This document shows, piece after piece, positions 16,137 to 25,020 of a stretch of 64,000 nucleotides of DNA (positions within the stretch are counted from its first letter, which is position 1; every line of letters starts with the position of its first letter). A model generated the notes under the pieces. That model made no database searches, had not been told where the DNA came from, and was given only the letters and a program-made list of their open reading frames with translations. Position numbers and translations under genes: made by a program. The DNA comes from an uncultured Cellulomonas sp. (lineage in GTDB: Bacteria > Actinomycetota > Actinomycetes > Actinomycetales > Cellulomonadaceae), in assembly GCF_947494015.1 (NCBI RefSeq), contig NZ_CANLTL010000011.1:62001-126000 (forward strand), written 5' to 3'.

Positions 16137-17366
16137 ATGACGGACCAGGACACGTCCCTCGCCGGGAGCGACCGTCCACATGCCTCGACCCGTCACCTGG
16201 CCGGCGCGAGTCCCGCCGCGCGGCGGGTCGCCGGGGCGCGGCGCAACCCGTCGGTCGTGGGGTTCGAGCAGACCGCCCCGCACTGGCTGCGGGTGCTGGC
16301 CGGGATGTCGTGGCGGCTGCTCGTGGTGGTCGCGGCCGTCGTGCTGGTGTTCTACGCGACGTCCCGGGTGCAGCTGGTCTTCATCGCCGTCTTCATCGCC
16401 CTGGTGTTCACCGCGGTGCTGCGTCCGCTGGTGGACATGCTCTCCCGGGTGATGCCGAGGGGGCTGGCGACGGCGGTGGCGCTGCTGGTGGGGGTGGTCG
16501 CGACGCTCGGGACCCTGGCCTACGTCGGGTTCTCCGTGGCCGGGCAGTGGGACAGCCTGTCGCGGCAGTTCACCTCCGGGATCGACGACATCATCGACTT
16601 CCTGCAGGACGGACCACTGCCGGTCACGGTCACGAACGACCAGCTCAACGTGTGGATCGACGACGGCCGCGACTGGGTCGTGGAGCACAGCGGTGAGGTC
16701 GCGTCGCAGGCCGCTGCGAGCGCCGGCTCGGTGGTGCTGGTGTTCGGCGCGCTCGCGCTGGCGGTCTTCTGCTCGGTGTTCTTCCTCGCCCGCGGTCACG
16801 AGATGTGGGTCTGGTTCCTCAACCAGCTGCCGGCGCGCACCCGGGACACCTGGCAGACGGCGGCCGAGGCGGGCTGGTACACGTTCTCCGGGTACACGCG
16901 GGGCACCGTGATCATCGCGGTGACCGACGGCGTGCTGGCGCTCGTGGTGCTGCTCGCGCTGGGCGTGCCGCTGGCGGCACCGCTCGCGGTGCTGGTCGTC
17001 ATCGGCGCCTTCATCCCGCTGGTCGGCGCACCGGCCGCCATGGTCGTCGCGATGGTGGCGGCACTGGCGGCGAACGGCCCGATCAACGCCCTGCTGGTCG
17101 GTGTCTTCATCGCGCTCATCGGGCAGTTCGAGGGACACGTCCTGCAGCCGCTGGTGATGGGCCGGCAGGTGTCCCTGCACCCGGTGGTGATCGCGCTGGT
17201 GGTCACCGCCGGGACCATCACGGCCGGCATCCTGGGCGCGGTGATCTCGGTGCCGCTGGTCGCGGTCGCCTGGGCGGTGTTCTCCCGGCTGCGCCGGCTG
17301 GACCCGCCGGTGGAGGACGACGACGCCGAGTCCGACGACCTCGAGGTCACGCCGCAGGAGGGGTGA
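16137..17366 (+). CDS. AI-2E family transporter
   Basis: 409-aa polytopic membrane protein. After a 60-residue cytosolic leader, segments VVVAAVVLVFYAT, FIAVFIALVFTAVLRPLVD and AVALLVGVVATLGTLAYV follow, then a soluble insertion (about 150-200), and the conserved C-terminal block GAFIPLVGAPAAMVVAMVAAL, FEGHVLQPLVMGRQVSLHPVVIAL and GILGAVISVPLVAVAW. This is the AI-2E/PerM/UPF0118 family, which includes TqsA and Na+/H+ antiporter-like members; the substrate here is unknown. AAGAGG precedes the ATG by 9 nt. It is convergent with dnaE2. Confidence 0.88.
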   Translation: MTDQDTSLAGSDRPHASTRHLAGASPAARRVAGARRNPSVVGFEQTAPHWLRVLAGMSWRLLVVVAAVVLVFYATSRVQLVFIAVFIALVFTAVLRPLVDMLSRVMPRGLATAVALLVGVVATLGTLAYVGFSVAGQWDSLSRQFTSGIDDIIDFLQDGPLPVTVTNDQLNVWIDDGRDWVVEHSGEVASQAAASAGSVVLVFGALALAVFCSVFFLARGHEMWVWFLNQLPARTRDTWQTAAEAGWYTFSGYTRGTVIIAVTDGVLALVVLLALGVPLAAPLAVLVVIGAFIPLVGAPAAMVVAMVAALAANGPINALLVGVFIALIGQFEGHVLQPLVMGRQVSLHPVVIALVVTAGTITAGILGAVISVPLVAVAWAVFSRLRRLDPPVEDDDAESDDLEVTPQEG

Positions 17367-17386
17367 CGTTCCCGGTCGCGCCGGCT

Positions 17387-17413
17387 GGGACGGCAGGGAC
17401 GGCAGGGACGGCT
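17387..17413. repeat. 9-bp tandem repeat GGGACGGCA, three copies
   Basis: Three copies (17387-17395, 17396-17404, 17405-17413, last base changed) lie in the 55-bp gap between the converging AI-2E gene and dnaE2. Confidence 0.6.
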
Positions 17414-17421
17414 GCGGCCGA

Positions 17422-20400
17422 TCAGTGGAAGTCACGAGACCGCGTCGGCACCTTCAGGGACAGCGGGGCGAGGTGCTCGGCCACCAGGTTGGTGGCGCCG
17501 TCGGCCCGCTCGATCTGACCACGGACGACGAGTGCGGCGGACGTGCGCGCCGCCCGGCGGAACCGCCGCCACAGGCCCGCCGTGCAGACCACGTTGAGCA
17601 GGCCGGTCTCGTCCTCGACGGACAGGAACGTCACGCCCTGCGCGGTCCCCGGTCGCTGGCGGTGGGTCACCACGCCGGCGACGGCGACCCGCCGCCCCGG
17701 CTCGTGGGCGAACGCGTCCGCGACCCGCAGCACCCCGGCGGCGTCCAGACCGGTGCGCACGTGCTCGGTCGGGTAGGAGTCCACCGACACACCCGTCGCC
17801 CACACGTCGGCGACCGCGAGCTCGACGTCGCTCATCCCCGGCAGCGTGGGGGCGGCGACGCCGACCGAGACGCCGGGCAGCGTGTCGGGGCCCTCCTGCG
17901 CGAGCGCCCCGGCGGCCCACAGCGCCTCGCGGCGGTCCACGCCGGTCCCGTCCCGTCCGGGAATCCCGGCCAGTGCGCCGGCGGTCGCCAGCGACTCGAG
18001 CTGCGCGGTGCTGAGCCGGACCCGGCGGGCGAGGTCGCGCAGGTCCGCGAACGCCCCACCCCGGGCCCGCTCGGCGACCAGGGCGGCGGCGACGTCCTCG
18101 CCGACCCCCCGCACGGAGGCGAGCCCGAGACGCACGGCCAGCGCACCGTCGTCGTCGTGCCGCTGGGGACGGACGGGCTGGGGGCGGACGGCCGGCTCTT
18201 CGCCGTCGCCGCGGGACGCCAGCGCCTCCGGGGAGCGTTCCGCGCGCAGCGTGGTGCCACCGGTGAGCGGCACCAGCGGCAGCTCGGGACCGACCGCACC
18301 GGGGACCCGCTCGAGCCCCGCGTGCACCCCGGACGCCTGGACGTCGGGACGCAGCACGGTCAGCCCGTGCCGACGCGCGTCGGCCACCAGGGACTGCGGG
18401 GAGTAGAAGCCCATCGGCTGCGCCGCGAGCAGCCCGGCGTAGAAGGCCGCCGGGTGGTGGGCCTTGAGCCAGGTGCTGGCGTAGACGAGGTAGGCGAAGG
18501 AGTAGGCGTGGGACTCGGGGAAGCCGAAGTCGGCGAAGGCCTTGAGCTTGTCGAAGATCTGCTCGCCGGTGTCCCGCGGGACACCCTTGCGCTCCATGCC
18601 GTCCAGCAGCCGGGCGTGCAGCGCCTCCATCTTCGCCGTCGACCGCTTGGAGCCCATCGCGCGGCGCAGCTGGTCGGCCTCGGCGCCGGTGAAGTCGGCG
18701 ACGTCGATCGCCATCTGCATGAGCTGCTCCTGGAACAGCGGCACGCCGAGCGTCTTGCTCAGCGAGCTCTCCAGCAGCGGGTGCAGGTAGGTGACCTTCT
18801 CCCGGCCCTGGTAGCGGGCGATGTAGGGGTGCACCGAGCCGCCCTGGATCGGGCCGGGACGGATCAGGGCGACCTCCACGACGATGTCGTAGAACCGCCG
18901 CGGCCGCAGCCGCGGCAGGGTGCCCATCTGCGCCCGGGACTCGACCTGGAAGACCCCCACGGTGTCCGCGGCGCACAGCAGGTCGTAGACGTGCGGGTCC
19001 TCCTGCGGCAGCTCGTGCAGGTCCAGCGTGATCCCCTCGTGCTCGCGGACCAGGGTGAACGCGTTCTGCAGGGCGCTGAGCATGCCCAGGCCGAGCAGGT
19101 CGAACTTCACCAGGCCGGCGTCGGCGCAGTCGTCCTTGTCCCACTGCAGCACGGTCCGCCCGGGCATCGTCGCCCACTCCACCGGGCACACCTCGACCAC
19201 CGGCCGGTCGCACAGCACCATGCCGCCGGAGTGGATGCCCAGGTGACGCGGGAGCCGCAGGAACCGCTCGGCGAGCCCGAGCACCGGCTCGGGGATCACG
19301 GCCATCGACTCGGCCGACTCCGGCCGGTGCGTGGGCACGGTGTCGTGGCGGTCCGCGCCCACGTCCTCGGGGCGGACCGGCGCGGGCGTGGAGTCCCGCA
19401 GGCTCCCCCACTGCTCGATGCTCTTGCTCCACGCATCCTGCTGCCCGACGTCGTACCCCAGCGCCCGGGCGGCGTCGCGCACCGCCGACTTGGGGCGGTA
19501 GGAGATGACGTTGGCGACCTGGGCCGCGTGCGTGCGACCGTGCTTGGCGTAGACGTACTGGATGACCTCCTCCCGGCGGTCGGACTCGATGTCGACGTCG
19601 ATGTCCGGCGGACCGTCGCGCTCGGGGGCCAGGAACCGCTCGAACAGCAGACCGTGGCGCACGGCGTCGACGGCGGTCACGCCCAGCGCGTAGCACACGG
19701 CCGAGTTGGCCGCGCTCCCCCGGCCCTGGCACAGGATGCCGCTGCGCCGGCAGAAGTCGACCAGGTCGTGGACGATCAGGAAGTACCCCGGGAAGTCCAG
19801 CGTCTCGATGACGTCGAGCTCGTGCGCGATCTGCGCGTACGCCCCCGGCACCCGCTCGGCCTCCGGCGGGCCGTACCGGCGCCGCGCCCCCTGCCAGGTG
19901 ACCTCGCGCAGCCAGCTCGCCTCGGTGTGACCGGGCGGGACCGGGTACGGCGGCAGGTTGGGGGCCACCAGGGACAGATCGAACGCGCACTCGGCCCCCA
20001 GGGCGGCCGCGGTCGCCACCGCGCCGGGCCGGCGTGCGTGCCGCGCGAGCATCTCCTGCGCGGAGCGCAGGTGGGCGCCGGCGGTCGCGGGCAGCCAACC
20101 GTCCAGGTCCTCCAGGGAGGACCGGGCACGGACCGCGGCGAGCGCCGCGGCGAGATCCGCGTCGCGCGGGGTGGCGTAGTGCACCGCGCCGGTCGCGACC
20201 AGCGGGAGCCGCGCCGCGGCCGCCAGCTCCGCGAGGGCGTCGGCGCGCTCGGAGTCCCACGGGTCGCCGGCGTCGGTCACCTCGACGGCGACGTTGTCCT
20301 TCCCGAACAGGGCAACAAGCCGGTCCAGCTCGGCCCGCGCCGCCGACCGGCCGGCGTCTCCGGCTCCGTCGAGGCCCCGCCCCTCCAGCGCACGGCGGAC

Positions 20401-20856
20401 CGCTCCCTTGCGGCACCCCGTCAGCACGAGCCACTGCCCGTCCGCCTGCTCGGCGAGCCCCTCCAGCGTGTAGGCCGCCGCCCCCTTGCGCCCGGTGGCC
20501 AGGTGCGCCGTGGCGATCGCGCGGGACAGGTTGCGGTACCCGTCGGCGCCGCGGGCGAGCACCAGCAGGTGCGTGGCGCGCGGGTCCGGCACACCGGTGG
20601 GTGGGTCCAGGACGTCACCGGCACGGCCGGGGACGGGCAGGTGCAGCTCGGCACCGAACACCGTGGGCAGCCCGACCGTGCGCGCCGCCTGGGCGAACCG
20701 CACGACGCCGTACAGCCCGTCGTGGTCGGTCAGGGCCAGCGCGGACAAGCCCAGTCGAGCCGCCTCGGCGGCGAGCTCCTCCGGCTGGCTCGCACCGTCG
20801 AGGAAGCTGAACGCCGAGTGCGCGTGCAGCTCGGCGTAGCGGGGGCCCTCAGTCAT
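17422..20856 (-). CDS. dnaE2: Error-prone DNA polymerase DnaE2
   Basis: 1144-aa C-family polymerase that performs damage-induced mutagenic synthesis in the ImuA'-ImuB-DnaE2 mutasome. The PHP domain opens with AELHAHSAFSFLDGAS and ALTDHDGLYGV. The palm carries PDIDVD at 417-422 (catalytic D420 and D422), after QGRGSAANSAVCYALG. Finger motifs such as GFPESHAYSFAYLVYAS and the C-terminal OB domain (VTFLSVEDETGLLNVV) are present. It lacks the C-terminal tau-binding region of replicative DnaE1. The ATG at 20856 overlaps the end of imuB by 8 nt (ATGACTGA), so translation is coupled. Confidence 0.95.
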   Translation of the reverse strand: MTEGPRYAELHAHSAFSFLDGASQPEELAAEAARLGLSALALTDHDGLYGVVRFAQAARTVGLPTVFGAELHLPVPGRAGDVLDPPTGVPDPRATHLLVLARGADGYRNLSRAIATAHLATGRKGAAAYTLEGLAEQADGQWLVLTGCRKGAVRRALEGRGLDGAGDAGRSAARAELDRLVALFGKDNVAVEVTDAGDPWDSERADALAELAAAARLPLVATGAVHYATPRDADLAAALAAVRARSSLEDLDGWLPATAGAHLRSAQEMLARHARRPGAVATAAALGAECAFDLSLVAPNLPPYPVPPGHTEASWLREVTWQGARRRYGPPEAERVPGAYAQIAHELDVIETLDFPGYFLIVHDLVDFCRRSGILCQGRGSAANSAVCYALGVTAVDAVRHGLLFERFLAPERDGPPDIDVDIESDRREEVIQYVYAKHGRTHAAQVANVISYRPKSAVRDAARALGYDVGQQDAWSKSIEQWGSLRDSTPAPVRPEDVGADRHDTVPTHRPESAESMAVIPEPVLGLAERFLRLPRHLGIHSGGMVLCDRPVVEVCPVEWATMPGRTVLQWDKDDCADAGLVKFDLLGLGMLSALQNAFTLVREHEGITLDLHELPQEDPHVYDLLCAADTVGVFQVESRAQMGTLPRLRPRRFYDIVVEVALIRPGPIQGGSVHPYIARYQGREKVTYLHPLLESSLSKTLGVPLFQEQLMQMAIDVADFTGAEADQLRRAMGSKRSTAKMEALHARLLDGMERKGVPRDTGEQIFDKLKAFADFGFPESHAYSFAYLVYASTWLKAHHPAAFYAGLLAAQPMGFYSPQSLVADARRHGLTVLRPDVQASGVHAGLERVPGAVGPELPLVPLTGGTTLRAERSPEALASRGDGEEPAVRPQPVRPQRHDDDGALAVRLGLASVRGVGEDVAAALVAERARGGAFADLRDLARRVRLSTAQLESLATAGALAGIPGRDGTGVDRREALWAAGALAQEGPDTLPGVSVGVAAPTLPGMSDVELAVADVWATGVSVDSYPTEHVRTGLDAAGVLRVADAFAHEPGRRVAVAGVVTHRQRPGTAQGVTFLSVEDETGLLNVVCTAGLWRRFRRAARTSAALVVRGQIERADGATNLVAEHLAPLSLKVPTRSRDFH

Positions 20857-22591
20857 AGAGCGCCTCGCAGGTCCACTGCTCCTGGGAGCACGACAGCAGC
20901 AGTGCCCGGCCGCCCTCGAGGGCCACCTGCAGGTGCACCCGCCGGCGCGGGGTGGCGGTCCACCACCGCTCGACCATCGGCCACGGACCGGCCCACGCCA
21001 CCAGCCGGTGTGGTCCGGCGTCGACCCCCGGCAGAGCCGTCGCCCCGGCACCGGCACCAGCACCGGCACCAGCACCAGCACCAGCAGCCCAGCACACCGT
21101 CGCCGGGGGTGCGCTCATCATCAGCCGCGCGTCGACCCGGACCGGCCGGCCGGCGTCGTCGAGCACGTCGACCACGACAGGCTCGACCAGGACGGTCGCG
21201 GGCGCGGGATCGGGCAGCCGCCCCGGCCAGGGCCGGTCGGCCGCACGGTCGGTGGCCCGGGCGTCGCCCCACGGGACCAGGTGGACCTGGTCGCGCACGT
21301 CACGCCCACCCTGCAGGGCCGCGACCAGGACGCCGTCACCGCCGAGCAGGCCCTGGACGCGCAGCAGCGCACGGTGGGCGCGCAGGTCCCCGCCGCTCGC
21401 CCCACCCCACAGCCGCCCCTGCTCCGCACCGGCCGGGGCGACCTCCTCGGCCGCGACCCCCAGCCGGACCAGCGCCGACGGCTCCGGCGTCCGGCCCGCA
21501 CCGCCACCGCCACGACCACCGCCGCCCCCCTGGCTGCCCGAGAGCCAGCCCTCGAGCTGCCAGCGGACCCGGTCGGTGATCCGGGCGGCGCTCAGCCCAC
21601 CGAGCCCCCCGGCGTCGGTCCGCCAGGTGCGCACCAGCTCGTCACCGGACTCGGTCCGCGCGGTGATCCGCAGCCGCCCACAGCTCGCCGAGCGCTCGAC
21701 CAGCATGGTCTGGAGCTGCTCGGCCAGCCGGCGCGCCGCGAAGGCCGCGGCGTCGACCCGCTCGGCGGGCGGGTCGAGCTCGCACTCGACCGCGACGTCC
21801 GGCTCGAGGCGGCGCCGGGTCGGCGGCCGCACGTCCCCGCCGCGCGCGAGCCGGTGCGCCCACGTGCCCAGGTCACCGAACCGGGCCTCGACGTCCGCGG
21901 GCGGCAGCGCGGTGAGGTCGCCCAGCGTGGCCAGGCCCAGCCGCCGCAGCAGGTCGACCAGGGCACCGACCTCGGTGACCGCCCGCTCGGTCATCGCGGC
22001 GTGGAGCAGCACATCCACCCCGAGCGGGTCCAGGAACGCGCGTGCGCTGCCGGCCGGGACCACGAGGGAGGACCGGGCGGCCAGCACGGCGGCGAGCAGC
22101 CCGTCCGCCACGCCGACCTGGCACTCGTGCCCGGTGGCGTGCGCGACGGCGGTCACGAGCCGCTCCGCGAGGACGTGCTCGGAGCCGTGGTAACGGCTGG
22201 CCCCGGCTGCGGGGAGCAGCAGCAGCCCGGGACGGGCGATCTCCAGGCCGGCGACCACGGTCTCGACCGCGGCCGCGACCGGTTCGAACGTCCGGGCGTC
22301 GCGCCCGTCGTCCGCCGCGAGCAGCTCGAGCCCCGGAGCGCACTCCTGGGCTTGACGGCGGCGCATGCCCCGCCGCACCCCGTGGGCCCGCGCCGTGGCG
22401 GAGACAGCGGTGACCAGCCGGCCGTCGTGGACGGCCGCCGGCCGGTGCGCCTCGACCTGACCGTCCACCATCGCGGCCACGACCGGCCAGTCGGGAACCC
22501 ACAGCACCACCGTGCGGGTCGGGGGGGCGCCGCGCCGGTCGGCGCCGCCATCGGCGGCCGGCACCGACGGGCGCACCGGGGTCAGGGTCAC
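20849..22591 (-). CDS. imuB: ImuB, catalytically inactive Y-family polymerase homologue
   Basis: 580 aa. The Y-family fold is recognisable (RTVVLWVPDWPVVAAM, then HGVRRGMRRRQAQ and LRRLGLATLGDLTALP), but the catalytic carboxylates are gone: the first motif has no Asp pair at the usual place and the SIDE-type loop is PGLLLLPAAGASRYHG. QGRLWG at 391-396 resembles the QLPLWG clamp-binding motif of mycobacterial ImuB. Residues 502-517 are a Gly-Ala repeat. Known ImuB proteins dock DnaE2 and ImuA' on the beta clamp. GTG start, 6 nt after the imuA' stop. Confidence 0.93.
   Translation of the reverse strand: MTLTPVRPSVPAADGGADRRGAPPTRTVVLWVPDWPVVAAMVDGQVEAHRPAAVHDGRLVTAVSATARAHGVRRGMRRRQAQECAPGLELLAADDGRDARTFEPVAAAVETVVAGLEIARPGLLLLPAAGASRYHGSEHVLAERLVTAVAHATGHECQVGVADGLLAAVLAARSSLVVPAGSARAFLDPLGVDVLLHAAMTERAVTEVGALVDLLRRLGLATLGDLTALPPADVEARFGDLGTWAHRLARGGDVRPPTRRRLEPDVAVECELDPPAERVDAAAFAARRLAEQLQTMLVERSASCGRLRITARTESGDELVRTWRTDAGGLGGLSAARITDRVRWQLEGWLSGSQGGGGGRGGGGAGRTPEPSALVRLGVAAEEVAPAGAEQGRLWGGASGGDLRAHRALLRVQGLLGGDGVLVAALQGGRDVRDQVHLVPWGDARATDRAADRPWPGRLPDPAPATVLVEPVVVDVLDDAGRPVRVDARLMMSAPPATVCWAAGAGAGAGAGAGAGATALPGVDAGPHRLVAWAGPWPMVERWWTATPRRRVHLQVALEGGRALLLSCSQEQWTCEALYD
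21047..21086. repeat. Hexanucleotide tandem repeat (GGCACC/AGCACC) inside imuB
   Basis: Six full units plus a partial one encode the Gly-Ala run of ImuB. In-frame slippage here would change linker length by two residues per unit. Confidence 0.7.
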
Positions 22592-22597
22592 CGCCGC

Positions 22598-23524
22598 TCA
22601 CCCCACCAGCCGCAGCGGCTGCACGGTCTCCGGCGCGCGTCGACGGGCGGGGTCGGACGCCTCCGCGCCCGCCCCGGCCGCCCCGGCTCGTACCGGGAGG
22701 ACCACCTCGGCGCGCGAGCGGTGGCCCGCGCTCCCCCGGCCGCCGCGGGTCACCGCGAGCCGGTACCGGCGCAGGTGGCCGTGCCCCGCGCCGAGCCCGG
22801 TCCACTCGACCGGCTCCGCGGTCAGCACCACGTGCGCCCCCGGCCACGTCGCGGTGGACAGCAGCACCGTGCCGCGCTCGCGCGCCCGGGCCGTCAGCCG
22901 ACGACGCTCGGCGTCCGTGAGCACGGCGTCGTCGCCGACGACGACGAGATCCACGCCGTCGAGCAGCGCCGCGAGCACCGTCGGGGCGTCCGGTCCGGGC
23001 CGCGGGACGAGGGCGAGCCGGTCCAGCACCACGCCGGCCTGCTGGGCGGCGAGCAGACCCACCGCCGGCAGGCCGACCACCGCGACCCAGGACCCCTCCT
23101 GCGAGGCGCGCGCGACCAGGGCCAGGACGAGGGAGGTGGATCCGGTGACGACCAGCGACGCCCCGCGGCGCAGCGCACCCCCGGGCAGCAGCGGGGCCAG
23201 GTCGGGCGCGACCGGCAGGGGCGGCCGGTCGGGATGGGTCAGCGACGACCCTGCCGCCGCAGGGACGGGGACCGGCGCAGCCGCGGTCGGGCCGGGGACG
23301 GACGACGTCGCCGTGCCCGCGGCGCTTGTCGAGCCGACAGGTGCGGAGCCGGCAGGTGCGGAGCCGGCAGGTGCCGAGCCGGCAGGTGCGGCACCGGCAT
23401 GCCTCGACGACGCAGCCGCCGGCCCGGCGCGCAGCCCGCTGCGTGCACCGGTGCGCTGCTCGGCGTGCGCCAGCACCGCCCGCGCGAGGGCGGCGCGGTC
23501 CACGCCGTCGAGCACGGTCGTCAT
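22598..23524 (-). CDS. imuA': ImuA', RecA-like mutasome accessory protein
   Basis: 308 aa, first gene of the imuA'-imuB-dnaE2 operon. A RecA-like core runs from about residue 110 ([27 protein letters not shown]) to 260, but the Walker A lysine is missing (GSTSLVLA in place of GKT), as expected for ImuA'. Residues 43-65 are an (AGSAP)n linker and 66-100 are Ala/Pro-rich. In mycobacteria ImuA' partners ImuB in damage-induced mutagenesis. AGGAGGT lies 5 nt before the ATG, and a LexA box lies 26 bp upstream, so SOS control is expected. Confidence 0.88.
   Translation of the reverse strand: MTTVLDGVDRAALARAVLAHAEQRTGARSGLRAGPAAASSRHAGAAPAGSAPAGSAPAGSAPVGSTSAAGTATSSVPGPTAAAPVPVPAAAGSSLTHPDRPPLPVAPDLAPLLPGGALRRGASLVVTGSTSLVLALVARASQEGSWVAVVGLPAVGLLAAQQAGVVLDRLALVPRPGPDAPTVLAALLDGVDLVVVGDDAVLTDAERRRLTARARERGTVLLSTATWPGAHVVLTAEPVEWTGLGAGHGHLRRYRLAVTRGGRGSAGHRSRAEVVLPVRAGAAGAGAEASDPARRRAPETVQPLRLVG
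23331..23390. repeat. 15-bp tandem repeat inside imuA', four copies
   Basis: Units related to GAGCCGGCAGGTGCG at 23331, 23346, 23361 and 23376 encode the Ala-Pro-Ala-Gly-Ser linker of ImuA'. Two are identical, two differ by one base. Confidence 0.75.
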
Positions 23525-23549
23525 GGCACCTCCTCAGCCCTCGGCGTGT

Positions 23550-23565
23550 TCGAACACCTGTTCGA
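23550..23565. promoter_or_regulatory. LexA (SOS) box of the mutasome operon
   Basis: On the minus strand TCGAACAGGTGTTCGA matches the actinobacterial LexA consensus TCGAACRNRTGTTCGA at every position. The palindrome extends to 24 bp (23546-23569) with 11-bp arms and a 2-bp centre. It covers the predicted transcription start of imuA' near 23567. Confidence 0.9.
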
Positions 23566-23573
23566 ACACGCTC

Positions 23574-23603
23574 AGTACACGGCCCGCCGCCGGGCGCTGT
23601 CAA
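23574..23603 (-). promoter_or_regulatory. imuA'-imuB-dnaE2 promoter
   Basis: Perfect -35 TTGACA (23603-23598), 18-bp spacer, -10 TGTACT (23579-23574). It is the only consensus -35 hexamer I found at a promoter here. The LexA box lies immediately downstream, so bound LexA would block initiation. Confidence 0.75.
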
Positions 23604-23802
23604 CCGCGCCCGGCGAGTCGTGGACGACGCCGCCCGGTGTGTCGCCGAGCCGCCGCGACGACGCCCTCGCCGGCACCTCCCCCGGCCCCCGCGGCGTGCG
23701 GCCGCGGCCCGCGCCGGGCAGCATGGACCCGCCCCGACACCGGTGGGCGCGCTCGTCCCACCCACCCCACCGGCTGCCGTCCGTGCCACCCGAGGAGCCT
23801 GC

Positions 23803-24333
23803 GTGGACCTGAACCGCCCGATCGCCCCGGACCCGTACAGCGGGCTGCCCGCCGTCCCGTCCTTCACCCTGACCAGCGACGACGTCGCCGACGGCGTCGA
23901 GATGCCGGCCGCCCACACCGCCGACGGCGGCAGCCGGTCCCCCGGCCTGAGGTGGCACGGCTTCCCCGCCGGGACCCGCTCGTTCGTGGTCAGCTGCTTC
24001 GACCCGGACGCCCCCACCCCGGCCGGCTTCTGGCACTGGACCGTGGTCGACCTGCCGGCCGGCACGACGTCACTGCCGGGCGGCGCCGGCGCACCCGACG
24101 CCGCCGACCTGCCGGCACCGGCATTCGCCACCCGCAACGACGGTGGAACCACCGGCTACACCGGGGCCGCACCGCCGCAGGGCGACCACCCGCACCGCTA
24201 CGTCTTCGCCGTGCACGCCCTGGACGTGGAGAGCCTGGACCTCACGCCCGACGCCACCCCGACGGCCGTGGCGTTCAACGCCCTGTTCCACACCCTGGCC
24301 CGCGCGACGCTCACGCCCACCTTCCGGCGATGA
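23803..24333 (+). CDS. YbhB/YbcL family Raf-kinase-inhibitor-like protein (PEBP)
   Basis: 176 aa phosphatidylethanolamine-binding-protein fold. The pattern [74 protein letters not shown] is typical of bacterial YbhB-like proteins, with the conserved DPDAP ligand-binding loop and the H-x-Y-x-F-x-V-x-A-L strand. The function in bacteria is unclear. GTG at 23803 has GAGGAG 6 nt upstream, which sets the start. The stop overlaps the ATG of the YbaK gene (ATGA), so the two are an operon. Confidence 0.9.
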   Translation: MDLNRPIAPDPYSGLPAVPSFTLTSDDVADGVEMPAAHTADGGSRSPGLRWHGFPAGTRSFVVSCFDPDAPTPAGFWHWTVVDLPAGTTSLPGGAGAPDAADLPAPAFATRNDGGTTGYTGAAPPQGDHPHRYVFAVHALDVESLDLTPDATPTAVAFNALFHTLARATLTPTFRR

Positions 24334-24926
24334 CGACCGGCCTACCCGCCGCCCACCCGCCGCTGCGCTGGCTGCGCGCCGTCGACCACCCCGAGCTCAT
24401 GGCCACCGGCACCCATGCCGCCCTGCTCGGGTGGGCGGCGGTCCAGCCCGAGGTCGCCGACGCCGTCGCGGTCGCCGAGATCGATCCCGACCTCGCGGAC
24501 ACCGCCGCCCTGACGGCGGCCTACGCCCTGCCGCCGGGCGCGTCGGCGAACTGCGTGCTCGTCGCCGGCCGCCGCGCCGGCGAGGAGCGGGTGGCGGCCG
24601 CCGTCGTGCTGGCGACCACCCGGGCGGACGTCAACACCGCGGTCAAGCGTCTGCTGGACGTGCGCAAGGCGTCGTTCCTGCCCACCGACCGCGCCACCGC
24701 GGAGTCGGGCATGGAGTACGGCGGGATCACCCCGGTGGGCCTGCCCGAGACCTGGCGGGTGCTGGTCGACTCGCGTGTCGTCGCGGTCGACGCCGTCGGC
24801 GGCCCGGGACAGCACCCGGCGGTGGTCGTCGGAAGCGGGATCCGCGGCTCCAAGCTCAGCCTGCCCGGGGCACTGCTCGGCCACCTGCCCGGTGCGGAGG
24901 TCGTCGAGGACCTCGCCGTGGGCTGA
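24330..24926 (+). CDS. YbaK/EbsC-type aminoacyl-tRNA deacylase
   Basis: 198 aa. The core [65 protein letters not shown] and [14 protein letters not shown] matches the YbaK/ProX editing-domain family. The conserved lysine is in DVRKASF, and GGITPVG is the substrate loop. Family members hydrolyse mischarged aminoacyl-tRNAs (for example Cys-tRNAPro); the specificity here is inferred. It overlaps the PEBP gene by 4 nt with a shared ATGA. Confidence 0.87.
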   Translation: MTTGLPAAHPPLRWLRAVDHPELMATGTHAALLGWAAVQPEVADAVAVAEIDPDLADTAALTAAYALPPGASANCVLVAGRRAGEERVAAAVVLATTRADVNTAVKRLLDVRKASFLPTDRATAESGMEYGGITPVGLPETWRVLVDSRVVAVDAVGGPGQHPAVVVGSGIRGSKLSLPGALLGHLPGAEVVEDLAVG

Positions 24927-25001
24927 GCCCGCTGCGGCAGGCGGGTGACGTCCGCGTGCCGGACGACGCCCCTCCCGCTCGGCCGCTCAGGCCCGGTCGG
25001 C

Positions 25002-25020
25002 GCCGTCCGAAGGGGACGGC
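25002..25020 (+). promoter_or_regulatory. Hairpin enclosing the ribosome-binding site of the GGDEF gene
   Basis: GCCGTCC (25002-25008), loop GAAGG, GGACGGC (25014-25020), then the ATG at 25021 directly. The Shine-Dalgarno bases GAAGGGG lie in the loop and the 3' arm, so folding would hide the site and restrict initiation. Confidence 0.5.

Noticed and set aside
17425-21579. A very long open frame antisense to dnaE2 and similar antisense frames (8449-9996, 9759-12323, 27605-30460, 3699-6209)
   Set aside because: High GC leaves few stops in all frames. Their products are Arg/Ala/Pro/Gly-rich with no domain, and real, domain-bearing genes lie on the other strand.
25002-25020. c-di-GMP riboswitch at the GGDEF gene
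   Set aside because: The hairpin is only 19 nt with no conserved riboswitch core; a simple sequestering stem is enough to explain it.
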